From positions 496,001 through 560,000 of the forward strand of contig JANUWI010000005.1 of the NCBI GenBank assembly GCA_025504975.1: 64,000 bases of DNA, written 5' to 3'. Below the pieces are notes generated by a model, which was given only the letters and a program-made list of their open reading frames with translations, did no database searches and was not told the DNA's origin. The position numbers were made by a program, and so were the translations under genes. The number at the start of each line of letters is the position of its first letter. The stretch's first letter is position 1. This stretch comes from Plenodomus lindquistii (taxonomy: Eukaryota > Ascomycota > Dothideomycetes > Pleosporales > Leptosphaeriaceae). This document shows, piece after piece, positions 22,111 through 31,952 of the stretch.

Positions 22111-23165
22111 TTAAACAGCGACCTGGGGAGCGGTGGTGGTGGTGTTGTTAATTGGGCCGTCCTTGATAATGTATTAGGAGTAGTTCGAGTTTTAGCAGTA
22201 ATTGTGTCAACTTACTGGGTGAACAGTTGGGCCACGCTTCTCGTGAACAACGGCGTCGGCATCGCCGTAGTCCTTGATTGACAGACCAAGGCGAGCAGGG
22301 TCGATGTTGCGGTGTCCCCAGATGAGGAGAGCGCCGAAGATAGGCTTGGCCAAAAAGTCAAGGACACCGTAGAAGACGGCCTCTGAGTCGGGAGAGATGA
22401 CGTTGCCTCCCTCGCACAGGCCCCAAGCGACGGGGTACAAGATCCAGAGGAAAGAAGTCAAGCTGCCACACATAAGGAAGGTGCGCTCAACATCGCGGCC
22501 AAAGACCTTTGCGTGAAGTCGCGATTCCCAGGCGAGTTGGTACACAATATATACGAGGGCGGCGCAGCCGAAAGCGAAGTATCCCCACTTGTAAGATGAG
22601 ACGACAAGAGCACCAACAAGACCGGTGACAACTAGAAAAAGGGTTAGTTCATGAATAGTCATACAGAGTCGGCAAAACTTACTCATAATCCAATCCATCA
22701 TGATAGTGAATACGATAGTTGGCCAGGGCAGTCCAGCAGTCAAAAGAAGATCCAACAACAGCAAAGGAGTGGTGATGAACCAATCGATGTAACGGACGTA
22801 GAAGATACCACGGTAGTTTCCCCTGACCACAGAATCGCTGCGCTTGTACTCGACCTCAATGGGTGTGAAGCCGAGGTTGGAGCCCATGGAGAAATATGCG
22901 ATGCATGCTACGAAGACCACGGAGGCAGTTAGGTAGTGGAAGAGCCGGTCGGAGCGCTTCTTGCGTGAAGCGAGGAGGAGAAAAACGAAGCCTGAGAAAC
23001 CCATGGCAGCGCAAATGGCGAAGTAGAAGCTGGAGCCATCGCTGGTGATGTTGATGTCGGCAGTCCTACCATTGACCGTATTGCCTTTGTAGAATATTAG
23101 TCACTCGAAATAAGGAGTGAAAGAGAATTGAACGTACCATTTACGTCAACAGCGCTATTACCCAT
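22111..23165 (-). CDS. carO: Microbial rhodopsin, proton-pump type (CarO/LR-like)
   Basis: Exons 23165-23138, 23084-22683, 22631-22216 and a short last exon 22122-22111 give 285 aa, ending HPVAV. If the last intron (22123-22215) is retained, the stop is at 22207 and the end is HPVS (284 aa). There are seven helices. Aligning by eye to bacteriorhodopsin gives Arg107 (R82), Asp110 (D85), Asp121 (D96), Asp140 (D115), Glu217 (E194), Glu227 (E204), Asp235 (D212) and the retinal Lys239 (K216). Keeping both D85 and D96 equivalents plus both release glutamates predicts a fast outward light-driven proton pump, as for Leptosphaeria LR and Fusarium CarO, not a NOP-1-like sensor. Leu at the L93 position suggests green absorption (inference). 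It sits between carB and carX. Confidence 0.95.
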
Positions 23166-23276
23166 GATTGCTGTAAATTAGAAACGTCTACACAGAAAGG
23201 CTTGCTGTGAGTGTTGCTCGGAGGTGGCTTGCTTGGAATGCTTGGAACACAACAGGTCTCTCGGCGGCCGCAAGCC

Positions 23277-23286
23277 TCATATAAGC
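23277..23286 (-). promoter_or_regulatory. Candidate TATA box of opsin gene
   Basis: On the minus strand the sequence reads TTATATGA, about 115 bp upstream of the opsin ATG, in GC-rich surroundings. Spacing is normal for a fungal core promoter. Based on sequence only. Confidence 0.5.
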
Positions 23287-23962
23287 CAGTGGTCCGCGCC
23301 CTGGTAAACATCATCGCAAGAACATGACGACATGGAATGTTAATGCTCCTACATGCGTCCAGACTCTCCACGGACTTTTGTCGGCAGATCGACGCTGCAG
23401 ACTACCACATGTGTTGAATTGTCACAGTGACACATTGAGCATTCTCGACATCGCCCAATCATTTCATCATCACGAGAAAACCCATGTCACATCTCTCATG
23501 ATGTCAAATCGCCGGATGAGCACCCCGCCAGCGCGAGCTGCTCAGTAATGCCAACGATGCCGACCCGTCGGCTGCCGGGCACACCAAGGATGCTGCTACT
23601 AGGACTAACGCCCGAAGGTCCCAAGGCATGGTGGCTGAATCTTGAGGGCATGCAGGGCGATTAGGCGCACTACAGGATAGTGGTTAAGCTTTGGTCCCGA
23701 GAGCTTAGTCCAACGACGGAAATTCTTGGTACATCGCGGGAATAAGGTTTCGTATACGTCAGCATGTGCACTGCAGGATCTTGACGGAGGCAGCCATCGC
23801 CGTCATCTTCATGTCCCCTGCTACACCTTCGTCATCCCATTCGTTAACACTGGCGATATCGATTTTCACCGAACGTTGGGAATCTGCGCGTTGCCATGCA
23901 GTACCTTGCAGTGAAAGAGGAGTATCCATGTTACATATTGCAGGTGCGTACGGAGATGCTCC

Positions 23963-24024
23963 CACGTGACGATCGATACAGTGGATGGATGCGGGTCCGT
24001 AGATCGGGAGGGGAACACTTGATC
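23963..24024 (-). promoter_or_regulatory. GATC cluster, candidate light-response element
   Basis: GATC occurs at 23971, 24002 and 24021, with CACGTG at 23963 just beside, all in about 60 bp of the opsin upstream region. White-collar-type photoreceptor factors bind paired GATC-containing elements in ascomycete light-induced promoters, including carotenoid genes. The link is inference from motif and context; the site is about 800 bp from the opsin ATG. Confidence 0.3.
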
Positions 24025-24226
24025 AACAATTGCATGGCATGATAATCGTACGAGATACCAACGTGCAAAGACCATGTATAGAGATCACGAAGAACGATCA
24101 TGAGTGTGCATGGCGGCGGTGAAAGTGGTTACGAGTGGACATTTTGTATTGACAGTATGTTTGGTATATAGCGAGAAAGATTAGCAGCCTCATAAAGCCA
24201 TGTAAATAACAAAGATGTAAACTTGG

Positions 24227-26353
24227 TCAACCCAGGTAGCTATGCAAACCCCTCCTCAGGCCATTCCATCTGGTGTCACGCCTGGGCATGTCTCTCAACG
24301 ATGATCTCAATGACGCGACTTGGCGTTGATGCTGAATCTCCTCTTCCGTGAACCAATTGCCGTGTAGACCGTATGGTACCCTTGTCGGCAGCTTCACTCT
24401 GCAGACCACTCTCTCCATCGTGCTAGCATCGAGAACCCACATCTCGCTCTTCGCATCGGGCTTGCATTGCCCCGCTTCATCGAGCTGACTCTCATCGAAG
24501 ACGTAGAAAAGTAGGTAGCCATCGTCTTCAGATGTGCCAATCTGATTGGCACGGTCTCTCTTTCCTGGTTTTTTGGGGATGAACCTGGCTTCTTGAGCAT
24601 AATGTTGCGGTGGAAGTCTGAAAACCTTAATTGAGTCCTTCGGATTTTTGGAGTCGAGTATTTGATCCATCGTGCGAGTATCGACGCATCCCGTGACCGC
24701 AATCGGTGGTATTTTAGCAGCTTGTGCCAAAAGAGCCTTTACATCCATCTTAACAAGCACATCAATCTTTGTAGCTTTTCCCAGAGCGGCTCCAAATGAC
24801 TCGACCGAAGTGCTGCAGCCGTAAATGTAGCGCGCAAACTCCATCTCAGTTAGAGGCGATACGGTAGGAAATTCGAAAGGTATTGCCGAAAGCGCGAATT
24901 GATGCGTAATCGTATTTGTACTGGGGTTGTCCAGTGCAAAGCGGTAGTAGTATAAGCGGCATTGTTCTAGCTCGTCGTAGGACATGGGTACGGTCGGCGG
25001 TGCATTTGCAGAATTAGATGCCTCCTCATGCCCTAGCAAGGGCGTTCTTTCGTCCAGAATTTGCTTTTCAGGGTCCAATATTTCTTCATCCTCTGCATCA
25101 TATTTGGCGAAGAACGACATGGGCTTTCTTCGGATGACTTCCTTTTTTGACGCTGGATGTGGTGGAGGTTCAATGTTACCAGCACTGAATACCATTGAGG
25201 CTGAAGTCAATCGACAAGCCAGCAAGTTGACAGCCGTGATACCGCTTGGCTCCACCTCCTCCCAAGAATTCGCTGTATGGAATATGCAGCAACCGTCGGT
25301 CTCAAACCATCGCACCGACTCAGGATGCCGTCGTGGAAAGACGCCGAATCGAGAGGCTTTCTCAGGCTCATAGCAGACGACAGGTTTGTTCATTGCTAAG
25401 TTCAGAGGAGTTAGAGATAAAGGCAAATCGAGGATGATTGTGTGATGTCGTGATACACCGAAATCATGCATAAGCTTCCCACCTGAGCAACCAGGCACGG
25501 GAGCATTGAAGATACTGGCCAGTTTGGGTCCATCGAGTGCGTTTTGTTTGGCCTTGGAAGGGACAAGAGAATAGTGTACGTAGGGTGGCGCGAAGTCGCA
25601 GTGGAACAGGACCATTTCGTCCGTGACGTGGTCAATCTTGGGATGTCCAGTTGTCCACTCTCCCATCCAGCTCAAAAGACCAGATCCACCAAATCTATCA
25701 GACGACGATGCGTTGCTAGCTTTTGCCTCTTCAGTGGTCAGCTCCCCCTCTGCTATTTCTCCATTGAACCATCCGACAGTCTCCAACTCGGGCAGTGTGA
25801 CTCGCATAGGCGGCCCACTTTCGCAGGTGGCGAGTGCTCGTCCATCGTGGAAGAGAATGCTAGTGTTTGCGACACTGATGCGCTTGATAGCCAGAGGCGA
25901 GCCGGGAAGATGGGAGAGTAGAACCAAGAAGAAGGCGCGTAGGATCCTCCAGATGATGTGGAGAAGACGAGAGGCGGGATTGACCAGGGTAGCGATGCTA
26001 GGTATAATGGGCGTGCGCAGAGCGTGGTTCTCGTGGGCAGCCAAGTAGACGTCTGTCAGGATGAATTGATTGACGAACTTGACGACTGGATGCTGCGCAT
26101 TCGAGCCCGAACGGTCGAACCACACACCAGAGAGCATGCCGTCGCCGTCGAACCAGTGAGCTTCGCGTCCCAGGTCGCCATTGGTCGTTGGGTTGCCTCC
26201 GTTCCTCACGTACATGCCCCCAAGGAGCTCTTCAGGTATCTCGCCAGACCACGTAACAGGTGTTGGACTCCATGTTGCAGCGAGAGGGGCGAAGTTGCCA
26301 CAGAGGTAAGGGTGCGGAGACGATTGCTTGGGGCGACGTCCGGTCGGGGACAT
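24227..26353 (-). CDS. carX: Carotenoid cleavage dioxygenase (CarX-like, retinal-forming)
   Basis: Single exon of 708 aa from the ATG at 26353 (MSPTGRRPK). The open frame continues 89 codons upstream, but that part is Cys-rich with no domain. The four iron-binding histidines are visible: His237 (TTGHPKID), His296 (MHDFGV), His359 (FHTANSWEE) and His664 (YGLHGNWF). The N terminus has the family signature GGMYVRNGGNP and HWFDGDGML. A hydrophobic stretch (about 129-150) could dip into membrane. The protein is a seven-bladed propeller non-haem iron oxygenase. In the Fusarium cluster CarX cleaves beta-carotene symmetrically to retinal for the opsin, and the same role is inferred from the cluster here. 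It shares a 495-bp divergent promoter with carRA. Confidence 0.93.
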   Translation of the reverse strand: MSPTGRRPKQSSPHPYLCGNFAPLAATWSPTPVTWSGEIPEELLGGMYVRNGGNPTTNGDLGREAHWFDGDGMLSGVWFDRSGSNAQHPVVKFVNQFILTDVYLAAHENHALRTPIIPSIATLVNPASRLLHIIWRILRAFFLVLLSHLPGSPLAIKRISVANTSILFHDGRALATCESGPPMRVTLPELETVGWFNGEIAEGELTTEEAKASNASSSDRFGGSGLLSWMGEWTTGHPKIDHVTDEMVLFHCDFAPPYVHYSLVPSKAKQNALDGPKLASIFNAPVPGCSGGKLMHDFGVSRHHTIILDLPLSLTPLNLAMNKPVVCYEPEKASRFGVFPRRHPESVRWFETDGCCIFHTANSWEEVEPSGITAVNLLACRLTSASMVFSAGNIEPPPHPASKKEVIRRKPMSFFAKYDAEDEEILDPEKQILDERTPLLGHEEASNSANAPPTVPMSYDELEQCRLYYYRFALDNPSTNTITHQFALSAIPFEFPTVSPLTEMEFARYIYGCSTSVESFGAALGKATKIDVLVKMDVKALLAQAAKIPPIAVTGCVDTRTMDQILDSKNPKDSIKVFRLPPQHYAQEARFIPKKPGKRDRANQIGTSEDDGYLLFYVFDESQLDEAGQCKPDAKSEMWVLDASTMERVVCRVKLPTRVPYGLHGNWFTEEEIQHQRQVASLRSSLRDMPRRDTRWNGLRRGLHSYLG

Positions 26354-26848
26354 GATGAGAGCTTGGTGACGGCTGCATTGGCACAGCGTTGGTGCGAAGA
26401 GGTCTTCACATGGTACTTGGGCCTGGGGAGCGTGGGTGTTTGTGGGGCAGGCACATGTCAATGCGGCGCGTATCGGAGTAAGTGTCACTGGGTCGCAATA
26501 TGATCTCTCCACCGTGCAATTGACGGCATGTTTGCCAGGCGCCGGCCGAACCGTGCCAGGCACAGTACAGTACCTGCGCGCGCAGTGACATGATGCAGCC
26601 GAGATGATGATGTCACACAAACCTAAATGCAGCCCCCTAGGCCTCTTCGGTTTCTAGCGGCCTCATGCCGGGCACGCGCGGTTCCAGCAACATTGGATTC
26701 CTCCAGGCCCTGCTTTGCCCTGCTTTATAATGGCAAAGCATTTTCTGTGTGTGCTGGTCTAGCCCTCGTATCCCTGAAGTTAGATAGTTGACGTATTTGA
26801 CACAGTGCTGCCACCTTACATCAGACTGATGCCATCAGGGAGTGCAGT
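26354..26848. promoter_or_regulatory. Divergent carX-carRA promoter
   Basis: A 495-bp region separates the ATGs of carX (minus) and carRA (plus), so both probably share regulatory elements. A TATA box lies on the carRA side. I see none on the carX side. Confidence 0.6.
26723..26731 (+). promoter_or_regulatory. Candidate TATA box of carRA
   Basis: TTTATAAT about 120 bp before the carRA ATG at 26849, in GC-balanced sequence. Spacing resembles that of the opsin TATA box. Confidence 0.5.
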
Positions 26849-28742
26849 ATGGGCTTCGACTATGCGCTTGTGTACGTTCACCAGCTGGAGCTATGCATGC
26901 CCACCGTGGCTAACCCAACGTCTTAGTCACCTCAAGTACACAATCCCGCCGGCTGTGCTGCTCACGCTGCTATACCGTCCGCTCTTCACTAAGATCGACA
27001 TCTATAAGGTCGCATTCCTGGTGACCGTAAGTGAGCTCGTGGCTGCAACACCACTGTGCTGAACAACAACAGATCGCTGTGGTCGCGACGATCCCATGGG
27101 ATTCGTATCTGATCCGCACGCGTATCTGGAGCTATCCTGACCATGTCATTGTCGGACCTACCCTCTTCGATATTCCCCTCGAAGAGGTCTTCTTCTTCGT
27201 GGTACAGACGTACAATACCTCGCTGCTCTATTTGATACTCAGCAAGTCAACGTTTCAGCCTGTCTTCCTGTGTACCGAACGCGATGCACTACATGGGTCC
27301 TGGCGCTACAAGAGGCTCATTGGCCAAGCCATCCTACTTGGGGCCATCGCGTGGGGCTGGTACTGCTTCCGAGAGCAAGACCTAGGGACATATACAGGCC
27401 TCATACTCGTCTGGGCAGGACCCTTCCTACTGCTCTTATGGTATGGCCAACCTCCAGTCCACTGATAGTGATACTAATTCTTGTAAGGACATTGGCATAT
27501 CAGTTCATCCTGGGCCTGCCCTTCACGAATACTCTACTGCCAATTGCGCTGCCAACGCTATACCTCTGGATTGTTGATACCATCGCATTGCGTAGAGGCA
27601 CTTGGGTTATCACCTCAGGGACCAAATTCGGTATCCATCTCTGGGAAGGTCTGGAGATCGAGGAGGCCTTGTTCTTCCTGGTCACGAACGTACTTATTGT
27701 CTTTGGCCAGTTAGCATTTGATAATGCTCTTGCTGTCCTCTACAGCTTTCCTCATCTGTTTCCAGCTCCAGCATTACTACCATCACCGGCGACCCTGATA
27801 CGCGCATTACTCATTCCGTGCTCGAGGTATGATGAGGTGCGTCTTACTGGACTCCGGGATGCCGTGTCTCGTCTAAAGCGCAAGAGTCGCAGTTTTTACC
27901 TTGCTTCATCAACGTTCCAGGGACCTCTTCGGATGGACTTGTTGCTGCTTTATTCTTTTTGTCGTGTTGCCGATGATCTCGTTGATAATGCCGCGACTAC
28001 CGAGGAAGCAAAGGAATGGATTGCTAAACTGCACAAATTCTTGGACAAGGCCTATGGCAAGGGAGAAATCATGTCGTCTGTCGCAGCCCAGATTCGAAAC
28101 GACTTCCCGCCGGACACGCATTCTGCTCTTCTTCAACTCCCGTACACGAAGTTGTCGCCGGAACCCCTGCGCGAGTTGCTACGCGGATTCGAGATGGATC
28201 TTGAGTTCAACACTGCTCCTCCGATCCAAACGACCGAGGACTTGATGTTATACTCGGAAAGAGTAGCTGGTACTGTAGCGCAAATGTGCATACAACTCAT
28301 CTTCCACTTGTATCCCAGCAAGCTGTCTGCAGCAGAGAAACGCAAAGTCATTGCCGCAGGGAACAGCATGGGCGTTGCGTTGCAGTATGTTAATATTGCA
28401 CGTGATATTAATGTGGATGCAAAACTTGGTCGCGTATATCTGCCGACCAACTGGCTCTCCAAAGTCGGCTTGACTTGTGACGCAGTCTTGAAAAATCCCA
28501 ATGACCCTCGCATTGAGGCACAGCGTAAACGCTTGTTGAATGACGCATTCTCGTTCTATGACACGGCCAAGACTGCCATTGCGCAGCTTCCTGTAGAAGC
28601 TCGAGGACCCATCCGTGTCGCAGTTGAGAGCTACATGGAGATTGGAAGGACATTGCAACAAGACGGTTTCGTAGTCAGAGCTGGTCGTGCGACTGTGCCA
28701 AGATGGCGGAGAGTTTTGGTTGCTTGGAGAACGTTGAACTGA
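26849..28742 (+). CDS. carRA: Bifunctional lycopene cyclase/phytoene synthase (carRA/al-2)
   Basis: Exons 26849-26871, 26927-27026, 27073-27440 and 27488-28742 give 581 aa; introns are 55, 46 and 47 nt. The tiny first exon (MGFDYALV) joins HLKYTIPPAV, the expected AL-2 start. The N-terminal about 250 residues are multi-helical membrane sequence with two internally similar halves (PLEEVFFFVVQT and IEEALFFLVTN), the lycopene cyclase domain. The C-terminal part is phytoene synthase, with the Asp-rich motifs RVADDLVDNA and NIARDINVDA that bind diphosphate-magnesium. The enzyme condenses two geranylgeranyl diphosphates to phytoene and later cyclises lycopene. It is the right end of the carotenoid cluster. 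Confidence 0.95.
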
Positions 28743-28940
28743 ACATGGAGGAATTGCTGAACTCCATATAAGGCTTATTCAAGTTGCTTAAAGACAAGGT
28801 TCTGACGTGAGAAGGCATGTCGTGAAAGAAGTGTCGCACGGACGAAAGTCATTCGTCCGCTAATTTTAGCGCGTTTTTCTTGAGTCGTCACCTACGTTTC
28901 GTGCCTTTTGTCGTCATTGCGGTTTACTCTGCGCTTCGGC

Positions 28941-30089
28941 ATGGATTCAGACCGACTTGCCCCCACGGATGCCTTCTTCGCTGGTGCGATCAGGAGCCGT
29001 AAGGATCAGGTTCGGCCACGGAGTACGAGCCGCAAGCCCAGGGGCAACTACAAGAAATTGCTTTGGTTCAAGCAGCCATGTTGGTAATCTTTACATGGAC
29101 GTTATCAATAGTAGCTAACAACTGCAGTTCCCGACAATTACACTGATGAGAAGACGTTCCTCGACCACTTGCAACGAAATCCACGGCTCCAGCCATACGA
29201 GTTCTGGTCGTTGATGGCCGATTCCACCGTCATCGTACAGCATCTTGCATCTGTTGTCATTTTCTGCTGCTGCTTTGTTGCTATCATCAATGGAAGAGTA
29301 TCGCCTGTAGTCGTTGTTGGTTGGGCAAGCCTTTGTACTGTGCTGGCATGGCTCCTGTGGGATCATTGGATGGGACAAGATTTGACCTCGGATGGTCCTT
29401 CAACCACGAAGCCAAACACGTCCGAACCATTTGTTGCAGGATCTACATCGCTGTCACCGCGCACACGGCAACGGCTAGCAACTGCTAAATCGGCACTTCT
29501 GATCTATGCTGCGTTACTTGGACTGAGCCCAATCCTCAAATCCCTAACGCTCTCAACAACAAGTGACTCCATCTGGGCAATCAGCACCTGGCTCCTTATG
29601 ATCAACGTCGCTTTCTTTGACTACGGAGGGGGCTCTGGCGCGCAGTATGTCCTGATGCGGAAGCGTTGATACCTGGCTAATGCATCTGGCAGATTGCCGG
29701 CCTCAATTTCGACAAACTCCGCGATGATGGCCTCTGCTGTACTAGCTTCTCGCCTGCCATCCACCACTCATGTCTTCTCTTTGACTCTCTTCTCAATTGA
29801 GATATATGGGCTCTTCCCGATATTCCGCCGACAGCTTCGCACCCGTTCGCCATGGGGACACCTCGTCCTCACCATCGTACTCGTAGTCTTGGCCTGGGGT
29901 GGTCTCTTCATTACCTTGACCGGTGGTGGCCGTAACGCATTCATAGCAGGTGTCATTCTGGGTGGCTCTCTGACCGTACTCTCTATGGGCATCTGCAGTT
30001 GGTGGTTGATCGGTCTGCAGAAGTACAAGAACGAGATCCGTGGGCCGTGGGATCCTGCGAGACCTATCATACGACGGCATTGGGATTAA
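28941..30089 (+). CDS. gpi2: GPI-GlcNAc transferase subunit Gpi2/PIG-C
   Basis: Exons 28941-29079, 29128-29644 and 29693-30089 give 350 aa. The first junction needs a weak GTTGGT donor so that KKLLWFKQP-FPDNYTDEKTFL reads through, which is the family's N-terminal signature. A GTAATC donor 3 nt further on fits consensus less badly but breaks the frame. About eight hydrophobic helices follow, with the conserved SLNTSMMA-like motif as SISTNSAMMASAVLASRL and IYGLFPIFRR. It is a subunit of the ER complex that starts GPI anchor synthesis by moving GlcNAc onto phosphatidylinositol. Its stop overlaps the stop of the convergent F-box-like gene. It begins 198 bp after carRA but has no known link to carotenoids. 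Confidence 0.9.
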
Positions 30090-31031
30090 CCTTTTCCAAT
30101 CATGCCAAATCGATTTTCGTATGCAAACACAGTACAGAAGCCGGACGCTGGCCATGGTTCGGTCGTACTCTGTTGTATCGAGGGTCCTTTTCCTTCAGAA
30201 TCTACGCAGGTATGCAAGTGCTTTAAAGAGACTACTTCTAGTTGTAGTTTCCCGTTGTCTCGAACCCATCTGATGATCTTCGAATCATCAGACCCTGTTA
30301 CGACACTTTTCATGCGCGGTACCAGATCGTTCAGGCCAACATCGTCTCCTCCCACAAAATGCACAGGCGACCAAGGGACTCTTTTGGCCATGCCGCTTCC
30401 TTTGCTGGCGCCAACGACGATGATCCTCTCGATATCGATATCCTTGATTAGTGCTAGTAGGTCTCTGAGGAAGTTCCAAAGGATCGCTCTGAACATGGGG
30501 ATTCGAGGCCATGAATCAAAGTTCAGCCGTAAGCACTTGAGGTCTAGGTTTGATGGACACAGTCAGTATGTACTCGGGTTCGGCTTGTACGTTGTGATCT
30601 GTCTGCTTACTGGGTGCCTCCTCGCTAAGACGGCTGAACATTTGCAGCCACCCTCGCGCAATGTCTGGCTGATCAGAGTTCAATCTTTGGAAATCTAGCT
30701 CAACATCTTGTATTTTGTAGGATACGTCGATTTGTTTCAAGAAAGACTGCATTCGGTCCAGGTTGGTAAAGCGGAAGGTGTTCTTGGCGAAGAGTGCACG
30801 CCGGTCAACTTCGTAATACAGCCTGCGACACGTCTGGAGCAAGGCTATCCCCAATGGCGGACGGACTTCACTGTCCAATGGGCTGCTGAAAGCATCGACT
30901 CTTGGATCAACGAAAGGATCATTGGCAGTCAAAGCAAAGCCGCAGATGATATGCTGTATCTCCGCAGGTAACCTAACGAAGGGCGACTGTAGTTGGAAAT
31001 TCTTCGGCGAAGCAATGGTCTGGCAGATCAT
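30086..31031 (-). CDS. F-box-like protein of unknown function
   Basis: Exons 31031-30611 and 30543-30086 (intron 30544-30610, 67 nt) give 292 aa. The splice rejoins SRLSEEAP to NLKCLRLNFDSWP and is required by frame. The N terminus (FVRLPAEIQHIICGFAL) and LLQTCRRLYYEV resemble the F-box-like start of many Dothideomycete proteins of this size. The middle is leucine-rich (VELDFQRL, LKCLRLNF, FRAILWNFLRDLLALIKDI). If the F-box is functional it would bind Skp1 and bring a target to an SCF ubiquitin ligase; no target is evident. The stop codon shares a TTAA with the gpi2 stop, so the two coding regions overlap by 4 nt tail to tail. Confidence 0.72.
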
Positions 31032-31952
31032 GGTGGGCGGAAAAATAGCTTGTTGATTCAGGTTCAGGAAATCTTATTCTACGAGGGCCTTTGTCTTATC
31101 TACGCGTCGGGCAGACTCGTCTCGAGCTGCGAGTCACCGCTTGATCATAGTCTTCGCCTGTGCACGAATCGTGGCGTGCTAAGGGCCGTTGAGCGATGGC
31201 TTCGGTGCTGACCTGCAGAGCTGTTGGCCAGCCTTGGGCAGCCCACGGCTCTTAGTACCCACACCTGCATCATTTGTGGATATGCGGTTCCAAAATATGT
31301 TGTCTCGAGGAAGGTTGCCCTGTGTTTCGAAGATATCCTAAGCGGGAAATCTTCGTTGGAAGACCCACTTCCGCTAGACTTTGTCGAATCTGCCGCTAGG
31401 GTATGAGTACCAAAGTTCGCTCCCTCTGCCGATCACGACGGGGTTTATTGCGATGGCAGTCGCTCAACCTGATTATGGCTTTACCGACTTGGTCAGGTTT
31501 TCACAACGTGAACAGCCATGGCGTGCAATAGAGAAGGCCAGGCATGCATGCTAAGACTCGAGATGAGAAGCTGATGGTGGCTAGCGTCGTCGAGCTGAAA
31601 TGACCATTGGGGCAGCTGAATCACACAATGAAAAGCTCATAGTCTAGCTTGAATGCCTAGAATGCACCGAAAACAGTTCTCTTCGTGATCAGATAGCTCA
31701 TATCGTAACATTGGGGACAGTCTGCGATGTCTTGCTTCCATTTCGATCAAGGCCCCCAAGCCATGGCTGAAGGGGAAGCACAAATGGACCTTTTGCGCCA
31801 TGGGTATGGTACAGCGGCTCCCGCCATCTCCATTTCGTCTCAAATGGGGGCTGAATTGGCACATGAGCTTGCGCCTATGCCTGCAAACTCTATGCGTGCC
31901 CGAGCGAGCATTCTTCCCATTCTCGCGACGACCAATTGAAGACACCGCATCC
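31032..31952. other. Divergent intergenic region, F-box-like and annexin genes
   Basis: About 920 bp between two ATGs facing outward. Short open frames are present but none has coding character. No repeat or TATA box is obvious. Confidence 0.45.

Larger units (their letters stand above)
23166..24226 (-). promoter_or_regulatory. Opsin upstream region
   Basis: 1,061 bp between the opsin ATG and the carX stop, so it should act only for the opsin. It holds a TATA-like box near the opsin and a cluster of GATC motifs at its far end. No gene is supported inside it. Confidence 0.55.

Noticed and set aside
26354..26620. N-terminal extension of CarX to the upstream ATG at 26620
   Set aside because: The extra 89 residues are Cys-rich without a domain, lie in the divergent promoter, and the ATG at 26353 gives the family's usual length.
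29080..29127. A third stwintron in the first gpi2 intron (G before GTAATC, internal AG at ATAG, then TAGCTAAC)
   Set aside because: It keeps frame, but the internal intron would be 28 nt and the external one 17 nt, too short for splicing. A single 48-nt intron with a weak donor also fits.
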